From Cercis canadensis (taxonomy: Eukaryota > Streptophyta > Magnoliopsida > Fabales > Fabaceae), in contig QAOA01008131.1 of NCBI GenBank assembly GCA_003255065.1, forward strand, positions 5,876-69,875: a stretch of DNA of 64,000 nucleotides. Direction: 5' to 3'. The translations under genes and the position numbers were made by a program. Below, in pieces: positions 21,544-33,502 of this stretch (position 1 is its first letter; every line of letters begins with the position of its first letter). The notes beneath the pieces are model-generated. The model had not been told where the DNA came from. It worked only from the letters and a program-made list of their open reading frames with translations, and searched no databases.

Positions 21544-22582
21544 TCACTTGGATGAAATATTTTTCCAGAAGGACATCTTTTTCACCAGACATTTCCACAG
21601 TAAAACTTGAAAGATAGAAGCCCTTGGAACTAGTCGTTTGTTAAAGCTTAAGCACAACAATTGTAGATATTTGGAAATTGTAGAAGATTCAATGCCCATT
21701 TGATTGACAAATAAGTCCATTATCTTCTCAATTGTCTCCTCTGAAGATGTCATACATAGTGGAAACCTCCCAAATGCTGCTAAAATGTCATCATCAAACC
21801 AACCCCACCTTTTTTAAAGGTCAGCCTTCCTAGTCCTTGTGGATTTTCTTATAGATGTTATTGTTCCAACAGCTAAACAAACGTTGTCCTCAATGGATCA
21901 AGCCCCATTTCCTTTAATTCACCCACAATCTCCTTAAACTAATCAGGTTTCTTTATCAATACCCGGGGGCCACAATTCTAATAATTTAACAATATTCCAT
22001 TCAAGAACTCCTACTTCTCTTAACATTTTGATGTTAGGTACAACATGGATGTTAAGATCAAGAAGAATGCCGAAGAAACATTTAAGAACTTTAATGAACT
22101 TCTCTTCAGATGGAAACAAACTCATAAAGAAATCAAAAGAAGGAATAGTTTGTTTCTGTGAGCTTCTTGCCATGATTTCAGGACAGGATGTTATGATTTT
22201 AGGTATGTCAGAATTCAAGATACCTTTGGACTTAAAAGACTTAATTTTAGGAAGAAATTGTTTCTCAGGATCGTATTGAAGAAAACGTGGCCTTGCTCTT
22301 ATGATGCGTAATATTTGGGTTTGAGAGAAACCTTGTTTCTTGAAGAACTCAATAATCAAATTTAGCTTTTCTTGAGTTCAAAACTTGAGATACTTGGAAG
22401 ATGAAGCAGCTTCTTGAGGTCTGAGATAAGAAACTGCAAACTGATGCACATTTGAAGTGCGCATGCTAGAGATGTATTTCACAGATAGTCGTGGATTGTG
22501 ATTTTGTACATAAACCAGTTGAAGTGAAGTTTGAGAAATCATGGTCATAGGCCTGTGATCCTCATAAAGAATGGTTTTGCAG

Positions 22583-22643
<61 letters not shown>

Positions 22644-22650
22644 AAAGCAT
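21544..22650 (-). pseudogene. mTERF-family protein, copy 1, degenerate
   Basis: The frames on the minus strand match the better copy at 27225-28514. The leader (22570-22380) has TSLQLVYVQNHNPRLSVKYI and ends KYLKF with TGA at 22378-22380. The mTERF repeat region (22359-21943) has LIIEFFKKQGFSQTQILRII and DIPKIITSCPEIMARSSQKQ. A C-terminal part (21753-21544) has FVNQMGIESSTISKYLQLLC. Relative to copy 2 it has lost about seven or eight codons in the leader, carries frameshifts and stops between 21943 and 21760, and has a 60-A run inside the presequence. mTERF proteins bind nucleic acid in chloroplasts or mitochondria. The 3' flank (about 21070-21230) also resembles that of copy 2, so the duplicated unit includes flanking DNA. 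Confidence 0.9.
22583..22642. repeat. Poly-A run of 60 bases inside mTERF copy 1
   Basis: Sixty consecutive A stand where copies 2 and 3 have about ten bases of coding sequence between GTTTTGCAG/GTTTTGGAG and CAAAGC. It either expanded in place or was inserted. The length may be imprecise in the assembly. Confidence 0.9.
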
Positions 22651-23451
22651 ACTTCGAAAAATTCAGTGAAATGAGGAAGACACTCACTAGATTTTGAAGA
22701 ATATCTCAGTTGAATTCAATCAGGCTCAGGCCGAAGTAAATGAAGGAAGTTGTTAGTCGTTAATCTCAATTTATAGCATATATATCAAACACAAAATTAA
22801 CAGACTTGAAGGATTACCTCACATTGAATCCAACATGAAGATATCACAAGGCATAGAAACAAACCATTAAGGTTAGCCACTAGTGTGCAAGAGAGATATT
22901 GTTCTCTGACCCTAGATACAATAGAATATGTAATCTCATGAGGCAGCCACACTACATATAGGTAGAGCATAGGAGCCTCTCCTTGTGCTCACTATACGTT
23001 GACCTACCTATTATAGTTAGTCTATACACAAAGCCTACATCTCACATAATCAACAAAGGATTTAATATCCCATAAAGCCCAATAACACAATTAATCATAG
23101 TGGGCTATAATATGCTCCAAGTATATTTGATACTTATTAATTTTGGTTTTATACAAAAGATAACTGATTATGTTAGTCCACTAGGATGAAATCCAACAGC
23201 AAACCTTTTGCGATGTTGTGGTTGTTGTAGGGTGAAGTGCGAAGTTAATATTGTCTGTTATGTAACGATGTCGCTCATAGCTAAATTGAGTTTTCTTTTC
23301 TTTTCTTTTCATTTTTGCCATTGGTAAAATTAGGGAAAATTATTTCTAAGATTTAGAACAAGGGATGAAGGACACAGAACTGAAAAGTTTTAGTTGATTA
23401 AAATATCTTTTGATATTATGTATATAATATGTGATTATTTTATTTAGTGTA

Positions 23452-23455
<4 letters not shown>
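22651..23455. other. Intergenic between mTERF copy 1 and the AT microsatellite
   Basis: The first part is presumably the former promoter of mTERF copy 1. From 22790 to 23230 runs sequence with no coding potential and no clear repeat border. Confidence 0.5.

Positions 23456-23458
<3 letters not shown>

Positions 23459-23491
<33 letters not shown>
23459..23491. repeat. (AT)n microsatellite
   Basis: About sixteen AT units in a row, in AT-rich surroundings. Confidence 0.95.
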
Positions 23492-23494
<3 letters not shown>

Positions 23495-23764
23495 GGAATA
23501 ACTACATAATGCCAATAATATTTTGATTATTTTCATGCGATGCCCAAACTCCTCTATCTTTTTTCCCAAGTTCTAGTTTTTCCCTAAAAATTACTTGTTT
23601 TGAGTTAAAAAATTCCAAACACCTAAGGGGGAGAAATTTGCCAACACGCTTGGTTTAGTAGTGAGAAACTCAAACTTCTCACTTAATAGCTTAGGTTCAA
23701 GACATGAGAATTTGTTGCTAAGACATTTTATGTGAACTCTACCTTTCATTCTTTCTTGTTTTTT

Positions 23765-24078
23765 TTTTTCCTTTGANTTTTTTTTTTCTTTGATAAGAAA
23801 AAATGATAGTAAAAATAGGTTATTCCGTACTACTGGGCAAGGGGCCAATGACATGTCTGGGGATCCACAAAGGGGTAGATAGAGAATTACCTCCAATGCA
23901 CTATTTGTCCTTAGAGGAGGCTACTCAACTAATCATTGGGTGCCAGGAGATCTCCCTGAGAAAAAATGCCCACCAAGCAAGATTGTTGGTCATAAGGGGG
24001 TTTAAACTCAGCACCTAAGAAGTGCAGGTCCCTCAGTCGGAACTTTTTGACCAATTGAACCACTTGTGTTGACCTCTA
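23765..24078 (-). mobile_element. SINE-like element
   Basis: Read on the minus strand, the unit begins near 24078 with CAACACAAGTGGTTCAATTG, which resembles a tRNA-type box A region. GCTGAGTTTAAACCCCC then resembles box B, and the unit ends in A-rich sequence at about 23815-23765. Box spacing and tail suit a tRNA-derived SINE. An open frame on the + strand at 23803-24018 lies inside and is not a gene. Confidence 0.5.
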
Positions 24079-24596
24079 CCTTTGGTTCTAGCCCTACCTA
24101 ATTGGTTCTTAAACTTTCGTACAAAATAAATAAATAAAGACCAAAATGCTCAAGTTAATTGACCTCAATATTAGTGTTTTGTGAATTATTTATATGAATG
24201 TTGATGTTTAAAAACTATTTACCTTAAAATTGATATTTTTAATTTTTTAATATGTGTTAGTTTAAAAACCTCAATGGCACCATTCTGAAATGATCCCATT
24301 TTTGAAGTGGCATCATTCCGAAAAACATTAATGGCGCCATTCCGTAGTATTTCATTTGTTGTCATTTGTGGCGTCATGCCATTCAAACCCTCCCCATTTG
24401 GCATCATTTAACATTATTTTAACTGCATATTATCCTTTTAAATAATGATACTAGTCCCACGAAATTAGTAGTTTAAAATTTTACTATGTATCCTATTTCA
24501 AACCACCCTATATGTGTTTTTTTTCTTCTTCGAACATAGAGGCAATGGAGTAATGGATAGCAATCATGCTCAATAAGTAAAGGTATAAATGACAAC

Positions 24597-24770
24597 CACT
24601 AGGTGTGGCTCAGTTGGCAAACAGAGCTCCATATTGAGCGAATCTTAATGTATTCTCAAGAACTTAAATCTAAAAGTATTAATAGTCAGGACATGTCAAA
24701 ACTCGAGTAAAAATTAGTCTTATAATAACGATGTAGAAACCATCTAGTGAAAAACCAAAAAGAAAAAAAA
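24597..24770 (+). mobile_element. SINE-like element
   Basis: The unit opens with TGTGGCTCAGTTGGCAAA, close to the tRNA box A, contains a weak box B-like AAGAACTTAAATCT, and ends in AAAAAGAAAAAAAAAA. It is non-coding. Confidence 0.5.
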
Positions 24771-25324
24771 AATCCAAACAGGTAGTGAAAGAAAAAAAAA
24801 AATTAAAAAATATTTCATATCCAACTATAAGATTTAGATTCTATATATACATCAAGAGAGACTAAGTGATTTTTAAAAATAATTTAAATAATTGTTTAGC
24901 TCCTGATATTTTATGAAAACATAATGTAATATTTTATCATCAACAATTATTTTTTTAAGAGTAAAATTTTTTCTTCTCCCTAATATTTTTACATAATATA
25001 CACTCTACATCTTTACTTTCAAAAATACACTCTACATTTTTTAGGACCTAAATCAGAGGAATTTTTTGGGGTACACCATAACAGATTTGTTGCTAACAAA
25101 ATTAGAGTTTTTTTTTTTTTTTTGGTTTTAAAAGTAAAGGTGTATTCGAGCTAGCTTTCATAAGACTAAATCCTTGCTCGAGCAATCTTAAGAGTGCATC
25201 TCCTACATCAACCTAGTGCATTAAGGAGAATTTAGAAAAATTTACCTAGGTGCTGGCCCTAAGATTCGAACATTGGCTAGTTTGGATGAATCTGTTACAT
25301 CCTTACCACCATAAAATTAGAGTT

Positions 25325-25537
25325 CAATTGGGTTGGTTTAGTGAGTAAGAATCGAAACACTTTACTTGTAAGGTCTAAGTTTGAATCTCACTAAGAACAA
25401 TTCCTTTTTGATAGGCAATCTATAAGTACAACTGTAAGCCCTTGGTGAAGCTTGTGACATGCATTGGCCTTGGAATAGAGTAAGCTCTCCTCATCTTAAA
25501 CTTTTATTGTACCAAAAGAAAAAAAGAAAAAAAACTA
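25325..25537 (+). mobile_element. SINE-like element, family A
   Basis: TTGGTTTAGTGAGTAAGAAT suits box A and GTTTGAATCTCACT suits box B. The unit ends with ACCAAAAGAAAAAAAGAAAA. A diverged relative lies at 51712-51913, sharing TTGATAGGCAATCTATAAGT-like sequence and the ending before the A tail. Confidence 0.65.
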
Positions 25538-26589
25538 GAGTTTTCTATGTTTGGTGAGAAAGAGAAAATGGAAAAATAAAATTAAGGTATCTCATTTTTA
25601 ATCTTGTTTTTATATCAAGTAATTTGTTAAGTGATTTGCATCTCAAATTTTATATTCTTACATTTTCTACCAACTTTGGCCTCTATCATATATACCCTTA
25701 GCTTCAATGTTGATAAGAACAACCACCAATTTATATGTAAGTAATTGAAGGAACAAAGAATCTAAGAAATCACTGGGTAGAAAACAATGAAGCAGAGAAT
25801 TTCAGTTAATTCATCAAAAAATATACTTTGATAAACTTTCAGTTTCAGATTAAGTTTATACAAGCAGATATACAAGAAGATGGCTGAACAAGTTATGTTA
25901 AATGAAAGGTATGGTAGATTTAAGGGTGAAGTATTTGCAGTATGCACTCTATCTGCTGATTCTAAGATTTGGTAATATCCCAGAGTGTTTGAACTTTGAA
26001 GGCTTTACTCTGTCTCCCAGGAGAAGCTATCTTCAATTTCAGTAATGCAAATGTCATTAGCACTATCAGTTGCTGTACTGCCAAAAATTATGAAAGGAGA
26101 GAGAAAGTAATGGAAAGGTTAAACTTATCATAGTCAAGCATGTTTCAAAATAACTAATACTGCTAATTTTACAGACTCACCACTATCAAAGAAGCCTGAG
26201 CTTGCGTTCAACTTTCCAAGTCATAAACAAATCAGCATTTAAAGATCAGAAATTGCAAGAAATAATTTAAGATTTGTATAATGTCTCACACCAAGCTAAT
26301 TCCTACTTAGAAATAATCCAAATAAATATTAGCATCATTATTTGCTGACAAAATTCTAACAAATAGGAAAAATTATAAACAGAATAGATTCATCCTAAAT
26401 GGTTTTTATGGTGCTCAAGAGAAAACAAAGAAAGCCTAAAGAAAGGGACAGAAGAAGAATCTGCAAGCAAGATCAGACAAAGGAACTGTGAAGCTTGCAT
26501 CCATAATATAAGCGAATTATTCTGATGAGCTGCATGCTCAGCCAAATTATCAGCTTAGCTTTCCTGATTACGTGAGAAATAGAGACATG
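25538..26589. other. Intergenic; 3' flank of mTERF duplication at its right end
   Basis: No gene is recognised. From about 26430 to 26580 the sequence (GCAAGCAAGATCAGACAAAG and following) resembles 21095-21220, so the unit duplicated with the mTERF genes reaches this far. Confidence 0.55.
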
Positions 26590-26866
26590 TCAGTCACAAC
26601 ACAAAGAGTTCAAATATCCAGAATAATACCACCGTAAGGGCGAAACACCACCTCTGCCAAGTTCACAAGATTCAGGACATCGAGGCAATTAGATTCAACT
26701 TTGAGGTTACAATATCTTCATCCCATGCCAGGAAAAGGTCTTGCCCCAAAGATCCAACCTCTTTATGGATATTAATAGATTCAGCCAGATAGCCAGTAAA
26801 GCCACTCACCTCGAAGTTGCCATAATCTCTAATCAGCACAACCATACCAGCATTTCTCCCAACCAA
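26590..26866 (-). pseudogene. RNase H-like (RVT_3) fragment
   Basis: On the minus strand AGMVVLIRDYGNFEVSGFTG, YLAESINIHKE and LFLAWDEDIVT follow the order of the plant RNase H-like domain found in non-LTR retrotransposons and related host genes (usually GxxxRD, GFSG, AEL, GLxLAW). A frameshift near 26700 moves the next block, VESNCLDVLNLV, to another frame. The conserved Ala-Glu after the helix start is lost. It is probably a LINE remnant lying just downstream of mTERF copy 2. Confidence 0.65.
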
Positions 26867-27224
26867 ACAGAATATTCATTACCTTGTACTAACTATTGAA
26901 GTTTGAAAGAGTATCAGGATGGAGTGCTTCATCCTATTAAAAACAATTCTCCTAAGTTGTTTTATTTTCAGAGTGTCAAAATGGAATGCTTCTTCCTTTT
27001 AACAACTCAAAATCCTAGTATATTGTAACGCTACTTCTGTCATAATCAAATAATTCAATACTAACTATTGAAATTTGAAAGACCAAAAAGCCTTGGAATG
27101 ATTCTGCTCTCAACATAAACATAGGAAGTGCTGGAAGTAAGGCAATATTAAAAGTCAACAAACCTCTTACAGACACCTCTCTCTCACTCTTTTCTATGTT
27201 GTTCTTCCTTTCAATCAGAGGTTG

Positions 27225-28514
27225 TTAACAAAAGCAGTAAGAAAATCTTTCAATCGGGTGACTAGCTTCATTAAAATAAGAACCATAAATTGAAAAAAAA
27301 AAAATGTAGTTAAGAGAGTAAGCAGTTTTACAATTTTTCTGTTTAACGTCCATTTTTGCCTGATATAGCTTCAATAGTTCATCAGCTTCATTCCCATAAT
27401 GCATGATAAACTTGTCCAAGAAGACTTCTTCATCCGAGTAAAACATTTGCGTGAAGGCCAGCTGTTTCACCAGACCTTTTGACAACAAAACTAGGATGAC
27501 AGAAGCCCTTGGAACTATTCATTTTTTAAAGCTATAGCCCAATAATTGTGGATATATGGCAATAGTGGAAGATTCACAGCCCATCTGATTAACAAAAAAG
27601 TCCATCGTCTTCTCAATCTTATCCTCTGAAAGTGTCATACATTGTGGAAACCTCCGAAATGCTACTAAGATCTCATCATCAGACCAACCCCACCTTTTGT
27701 AAAGATCAGCCTTCCTTGTCCATGTGGATTTGCTTATGCATGTCATCCTAGCAACAGCTGTAACAAATGCACTCCTCAATGGATTAAACCCCATTTCCTT
27801 CACTTTGGCCACGATCTCCTTAAACTGACCAGCTTGGATGGTCAATGACCTGGGCTGCTGTTCTAATAATTTAACAACATGCGATTCAGGAACTCCTACT
27901 TCTCTTAACAATTTGATGTTAGGTACAACATGGGTGTTAAGATCAAGAAGAATGCCGGAGAAACGTTTAAGAGCTTTAATGACCTTGTCTTCAGAGTGAA
28001 ACAAGCTCATAAAGAAATCAAAAGAGGGAATGATTTGTTTCTGTAAGCTTCTTCCCAGAACATCAGGGCAGGATGCTATGATTTTGGGTATGTCAAAACA
28101 CAAAACCCCTTTGGACTCAAAATACTGAATTTTGGGCAGAAAGGTTTTCTCAGGATTATAACGAAGCAAAGTTGGCGTTCCTTTTATAAGACATAATACC
28201 TGGGTTTAAGAGAAGCCTTGTTTCTTGAAGAATTCAATAATCAAATCTGGCTTTTTTCTAGTTTGAAAATTGAGGTACTTGGAAGCTGAAGCAGCTTCTT
28301 CAGGTGAAAACCCACATGTGTTAATGAGATATGACACTGCAAAAAGCTGCACATTTGAAGTGTTGGACATGTATTTCACAGATCCCCATGAATTTTTATT
28401 TTGTACAGAAACAGAAACCAGTTGAAGTGAGTTCGAGAAATGGTGGTGATTTGCCAGTGAGCTTGAGAAATAATGGTTTTGGAGAGCAAGCAAAGCCTGG
28501 TTCCGAAAAATCAA
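27225..28514 (-). pseudogene. mTERF-family protein, copy 2, two premature stops
   Basis: The start at 28514 reads MIFRNQALLALQNHYFSSSL, a Ser/His-rich probable organelle presequence. The mTERF array follows: FSPEEAASASKYLNFQTRKK, LIIEFFKKQGFS, DIPKIIASCPDVLGRSLQKQ, LLREVGVPESHVVKLLEQQP, WGWSDDEILVAFRRFPQCMT, YPQLLGYSFKK. After a further stop the end region continues in frame (LSKGLVKQLAFTQMFYSDEE). The total of about 380-400 residues is normal for the plant clade of intronless, clustered mTERFs. TAA at 28206-28208 replaces a codon that copy 1 reads as Gln (FSQTQ), and TGA at 27519-27521 replaces the Arg of copy 1 (NKRLVPRAS). There is no frameshift, so it died recently or is misassembled at these bases. 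Confidence 0.9.
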
Positions 28515-29590
28515 TCAATGGCAAAACGATAAGCCACTCACCAATTTTGAAGATTCAATGGGGATAAGAAAGAAAATAACCGTTGCGCCGCAGTATAGAG
28601 AAGGTCCCCGTGGTGGGAGAGTAGGCGTGTCGCCTAATGCATACGTGTATCATTATATTGTATTATTTGAATCTCTCAAAGTTTAATTAGCCAAACAAAT
28701 TGTTACTTTTTTTATTGTCACGAGAGCCTCTGAAAGAAATCATTTTGATCAACTAATTAAACTTTCAACAATTTAAGTGATAAATTTTTTTTAAAAAAAA
28801 ACTCAAATGAGTTTAGGGGTATCTTTTAAGAACTATAAAGATATTTTACTCACAAAATAAACTATAGCCTATAAGGAAATATATCAATAGTTGAACATTT
28901 TGTACACAGAGATTCCTAGTTCAAATACCAGTGGGACTCAAGACGGAATGGGTTGCGACTTTGGAAAGAGAGAAGCTATTTCCTTGTGTAGTCTCTATAA
29001 GACAAAAATTTAGAATTAATTCCAACCACGTTTTAGAACTTGTAAAAACATTTTTTAAAAAAAAAAAAGACTAAAAAGTGCTAAAAACATCACATTGAAC
29101 AAAATAACTAAACTAACTCCCAGTACTATGTGATTATTTAGTGTATAATATATAATTATTGACTAAAATATTATTTTGATCCCTTCTTTTTGGAGACACT
29201 ATCAATTTGATCTAGGAGCGAAAAATGTTCTTAATTTGATCATTTGCTTTCTTGCTTTGCTCCAATATAATCTTTCCCTTCACATGCCGTTAACAAAACT
29301 AACGAAGTGATAAGTTAAACCGTTAAATGTGATGTGTCCCATTAAATACCAAATCAATAGCTTAGTTAGCAATTTCACTCCATGAGGGCCTTAAAACAAT
29401 GTTGTAATTGAAGGTTTAAGACAAAAAATTCAAGAATTTTCTTTGGTCACTCACATCCTCCTCACTTTCTCAATTGGTTCCATTCCCTCAATTTTATACA
29501 CAAACATTTTCCTCCATTTCTAGTTCTACACACCCATGAATACAAACAGCAGCAATAGCCAAAAGTGTTTGAAGACTCATTAATATTTCT
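28515..29590. other. Spacer between mTERF copies 2 and 3
   Basis: The part at 28560-28665 is the presumed promoter of copy 2. It shares GAAGGTCCCCGTG and GTGTCGCC with the copy 3 promoter. The remaining sequence (28670-29590) is AT-rich; around 28880-28970 there is TTCCTAGTTCAAATACCAGT, which resembles a SINE box B, but I cannot set borders. Confidence 0.5.
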
Positions 29591-29824
29591 TCAGCTGTCT
29601 GAAGCAGCTTCTTCAGGTGATAACCCAATTGTGTTAATGAGATATGACACTGGAAAGGGCTGCACATTTGAAGTGGTGGACATGTATTTCACAGATATCC
29701 ATGAATTTTGATTTTGTACAGAAACGGAAACGAGTTGAAGTGAAGTTCGAGAAATGGTGGTGATTTGCCTATGAGTTTGAGAAACAACGGTTTTGCAGGG
29801 AGAGCAAAGCATGGTTCCGAACAT
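29591..29824 (-). pseudogene. mTERF-family protein, copy 3, 5' fragment only
   Basis: The start at 29824 reads MFGTMLCSPCKTVVSQTHRQ, then TSLQLVSVSVQNQNSWISVK and PVSYLINTIGLSPEEAASDS. It parallels the presequence and first helix of copy 2. Homology ends at 29591, and the whole repeat region is missing. The promoter side continues homologous to copy 2 up to the MITE at 29947. Confidence 0.85.
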
Positions 29825-29934
29825 TCAATTAATGGGAAAACAAGAAGCCACTTACCCATTTTTGAAGATTCAATGGGGATAGGAAATAGAATCACCTCTA
29901 AAGCAAACCCTTTGTAGCGCAGTGTATAGAAGGT

Positions 29935-30135
29935 CCCCGTGTAGGGGGATTTGGATCCAGTCATATCACTTGAGTCATGTTGCTCAGATCTAAGCTGTCC
30001 ATTTCATTAAAATTCATTTCAACCATTAAATATTAATGTGTTTTGATGGTTGAAATGACTTTAAATAGAATAGACGGCTTAGATCTAAGCAACATGACTC
30101 AAGTTAACATGACTGGATCTCTTCCCCGTGTAGGG
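29935..30135. mobile_element. MITE with about 50-bp inverted repeats in the mTERF copy 3 promoter
   Basis: The element proper is 29947-30123. Its ends GGATCCAGTCAT...CTTGAGTCATGTTGCTCAGA and the complement of TAAGCAACATGACTCAAGTT...ATGACTGGATC are inverted copies. CCCCGTGTAGGG at 29935-29946 is repeated at 30124-30135. The paralogous promoter of copy 2 has GAAGGTCCCCGTGGTGGG without insertion and then joins AGTAGGCGTGTCGCC, so it acts as an empty site. A duplication of 9-12 bases suggests a Mutator-type MITE; no protein is encoded. Confidence 0.85.
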
Positions 30136-30890
30136 TGAGTAGGTGTGTCGCCCATTACATACATACCCATCACAATTAATTGCAATTCGAGTTTTTTTTT
30201 TTTTAAAAAAATAAGTTACTAAGAGAGATAAAAATAAAAAATATTTTATCGATAGTTCAGGCAAAACGAATTTTAATATTATTACAAAAATTTTAAAAAT
30301 TTTAAATTATTTAATATAGGTTACATTTTAAAATTATTGACACAACTTTAGTTTAATAAAATAAAAAAATTATTAATATTTTAATTTATTTTAAAGACAT
30401 TTTATATATTATTTATTTATAAATTTTATAAAAAACTAATAGTTTAGACACATTCTCTTATAAAAAAAAAAAAAAGCACAGTTCATGCACATATTAAATA
30501 ATTTAATATTTTGAGATTTAGACCATAATACGGAATAAAAAGTGTATTCTGCACAAAACTCTTAATTGAAAAGATTTTTTTTCATTTTTATTCCTCACTA
30601 ACATCTTTTTTTTTTCTCCTCCAGCATTAGTGATATTAATATATTTTTTTACGGTGCTCAATAAATTAAGGTTTAACTAATTATAGCCTCAAATTTTCAA
30701 TTAAATTGCAATTCTAAATAGTTTATATTTTATACTTTGTATACAGTTTTACTTTTATATACAAAATAAAATGTAGTTTCTCACAATATTACCTTCTATT
30801 TTGTGAGGAAATAAAGAAAAAAGAAAAACAGTAGAAAGAAAATCGCAACGACATTGCAAGTGAGTACAAGTACAACCGGGAACCAAAATC
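30136..30890. other. AT-rich intergenic region upstream of the hnRNP gene
   Basis: Very AT-rich sequence with A and T runs and no coding signal. The right part presumably holds the promoter of the hnRNP gene; TTTTATATACAAAATAAAAT at about 30753 contains TATA-like words, but none can be singled out. Confidence 0.5.
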
Positions 30891-31082
30891 TGGGCAGTAA
30901 AGGAAAAAATCGAAACCGAACAAAATAGAAACGATATCATCGTACGCGTTCGCAGAAAACTTTGTAACCCGTAGCCCCATATTCTACCATCTTCTTCATA
31001 CTTCACGTTCTCAGGCACGAGCTGCAATATACAATCCAGTGAGAAAGATCACGAAGGTTCCCGCCCAACTCAAATTTCTAGA

Positions 31083-33468
31083 ATGTTCTACAGAGGGTAA
31101 GAGATTTTATCCTCAACCTCTTATTTAGTTGTTTGTTTTCTATTTTTCTTCATTCTTTTTCTCATTTTCTAATTCAGTTTGGGACTTTCCTGTTTCTTTT
31201 ACTCTTTGATGGACATCTTATGTTGATTTAGTTCATATAATTGGTTTTTGGCTCTTTTAGCGGATTCTATTAGCCAACATCAGTTTTTTGCTTCTTTAAT
31301 TTTTGGGGTTTAATTTTTTTTTAAAATTTTGTGTGTGAAAATTTTGTCAAGTTTTTCGTTGCACAGAACTGGAACTGTTTTCGTCCCCTTTTTCTATTTT
31401 GGGCAACTGTTCTCTTTGATTCTGTCGAGCAAAAATGAAAAAAAAGAAAAAGAGGCTTTTGTACGAAATTTTAACTGTTTTTTTGTTGTTGTTGTTGTTT
31501 GGGTAAAATTAGAATTGCTTGAAGTTTGCTTATTAATTTGGCTTTTTCTCTTACTGGGAATTTTTTTTTACTGTCTCTAGAATCTTTTAATGCACATTTG
31601 TGTTGGTTTGCTTTGTTTCCTAAAGGAGGGAGAGCCTAGAAAAGGTAACAAACAGTGGTTTAGTTTTGTTCCAAAGTATATAGCAAGAAACTTTGCCTTG
31701 TAGTGAGATAAACTTGTGAAATTTAAGGACCAAATTATTGTTTTTTTGTGTTTTGGGGGGGGAGTGTCGGAGTATACATCCTTTTGTCAATTTAAGTACC
31801 TAGTGATGAGTGGTTATGACTTGAATCTTATTAGTGTAGTTATAGGTATGATCTCAATGGTATCAAAAGTTTGCAATTATGATGGGTACTAATGATGTTA
31901 TAGCTTTTCAGATAACAGGTAAAGTTGTATTCGCACGATAATAGATTAGTTAACGTGCAAAATCGAATGAGGCTTGGGGATATATCCTCTGTTCTCACCA
32001 ATAATTTCTTTTAGGATGTGATCCTATCCCACTTTTATAAATCTTTGTTTAATGTTCCGTAGGCTTGGGAAGAACTTCAGAACCATCAGCTGTGTTCTTC
32101 AGAAATAATCTAGAAAAGAGGTTATGAAAGGCATATCTAAAGTAGTTTGCAGCTAGCACAGTTTCTCATAGTTGTCACATCTGGTCTCCTCTTACTTTCC
32201 TTCATGCAATTACTAGTTTGCAAATTCAACGTTTATCCTATAATATATAGTTCTTCTCTTTCTATCATGGGCTTTTTATTGTTTACCATACTTCATTTTG
32301 TCGACTGGAATCAAGGACCTTACAGTCAGATCTTTATCTCTAATACCATGAATAAATTCCATCCAGTGATTATCTTTTGATTTTCAATCGCTGTTCTTTC
32401 CACCTCTCCCAGATTACTCTTAGAGAAAAGTGGTTAAATGGGAACTTGTTTTGATTGGAATTACATCATATTCCCTGCTGAATAGAAACCTGTCCTGAGC
32501 AAGTTTATTTTTTTAATATAAATCATGTCTTCTCCTTCATGCTGTCTTGCTGACTCTTGCAAGGGCAAGGATTTGTCTATGCTCAAATTTTAGCTATGTT
32601 CCATGGGTGCTATTGATGAGGTCAAACATAGGAGGTTATTTTTCTGCACCATAAGCTATATGTTAGGTCTCAAGCCCAAGAGGAGAGCCCAACCCAAAAG
32701 ACTAGCCTATTAGGTGAGAGAGCCTCTTAGACTTTAGTACCATTCCACAATTTCTTGTGGAACCAATGTGGGACTCATAACATTGCCCACCCCTTTAAAA
32801 GCTAGATGCCCACATACAGCTCTCACTCTAGACTCTTCTTGGCACCAGGTAGCCCTTTTCCCCTTTGGATGGGGCTCCACTCTTGGGTATCCCTTTTCCA
32901 TGTCGCACCAATGTTAGGTCTCAAGCCCAAGAGGAGAGCCCAACCCAAAAGACTAGCCTGTTAGGTGAGAGAGTCTCTTAGGCTTAAGTACCATTCTGCA
33001 ATTGGACTATATCTTGTATCCCTCATTCCTAAAACTTGGTTAAAATTATAGCTAGTGTTAAGCAATGACATTTATGGTTTATTGTGCAATATGAAAGAAA
33101 AGTAGAAATTAGCTGCAGTATTCTAACTGTTCACACTCAGCAATTATTTGAAAGATTTTTTGTTATACAAATTGGCACAGTGATTTAAAGAAGCAACATT
33201 AATATCGACATCGCCAAATTATCCACCTAGCCAGGTAGATTATGATTGTCGTTCTCTTCTCCTCATGAGAACATTAATAAAGGGATTGAACTTACAAGAG
33301 TGAGGTACTCATAAAGGTACCACTACTGCAGTTGCTATTCTTCCAGTTGATTTCTGGATTATTGTGTAGATGCTGCTAGTACTCCATGGTGATTTGAAGC
33401 ATGTTAAGTCAGATTTACTCCCAATGTTTTGAAGGAGAATGCTTAGCAACCCAATAGAGAGATGGGAA

Positions 33469-33502
<34 letters not shown>

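Noticed and set aside
23803..24018. 71-codon + frame
   Set aside because: It lies in the SINE-like element read on the other strand and has no family resemblance.
24597..24640. tRNA gene
   Set aside because: It has a box A-like start but no cloverleaf, and it continues into an A tail; treated as SINE-like. I found no complete tRNA or rRNA gene in the window.
30755..31027. Minus-strand frames over the hnRNP leader
   Set aside because: They oppose the 5' region of a supported + gene and resemble no family.
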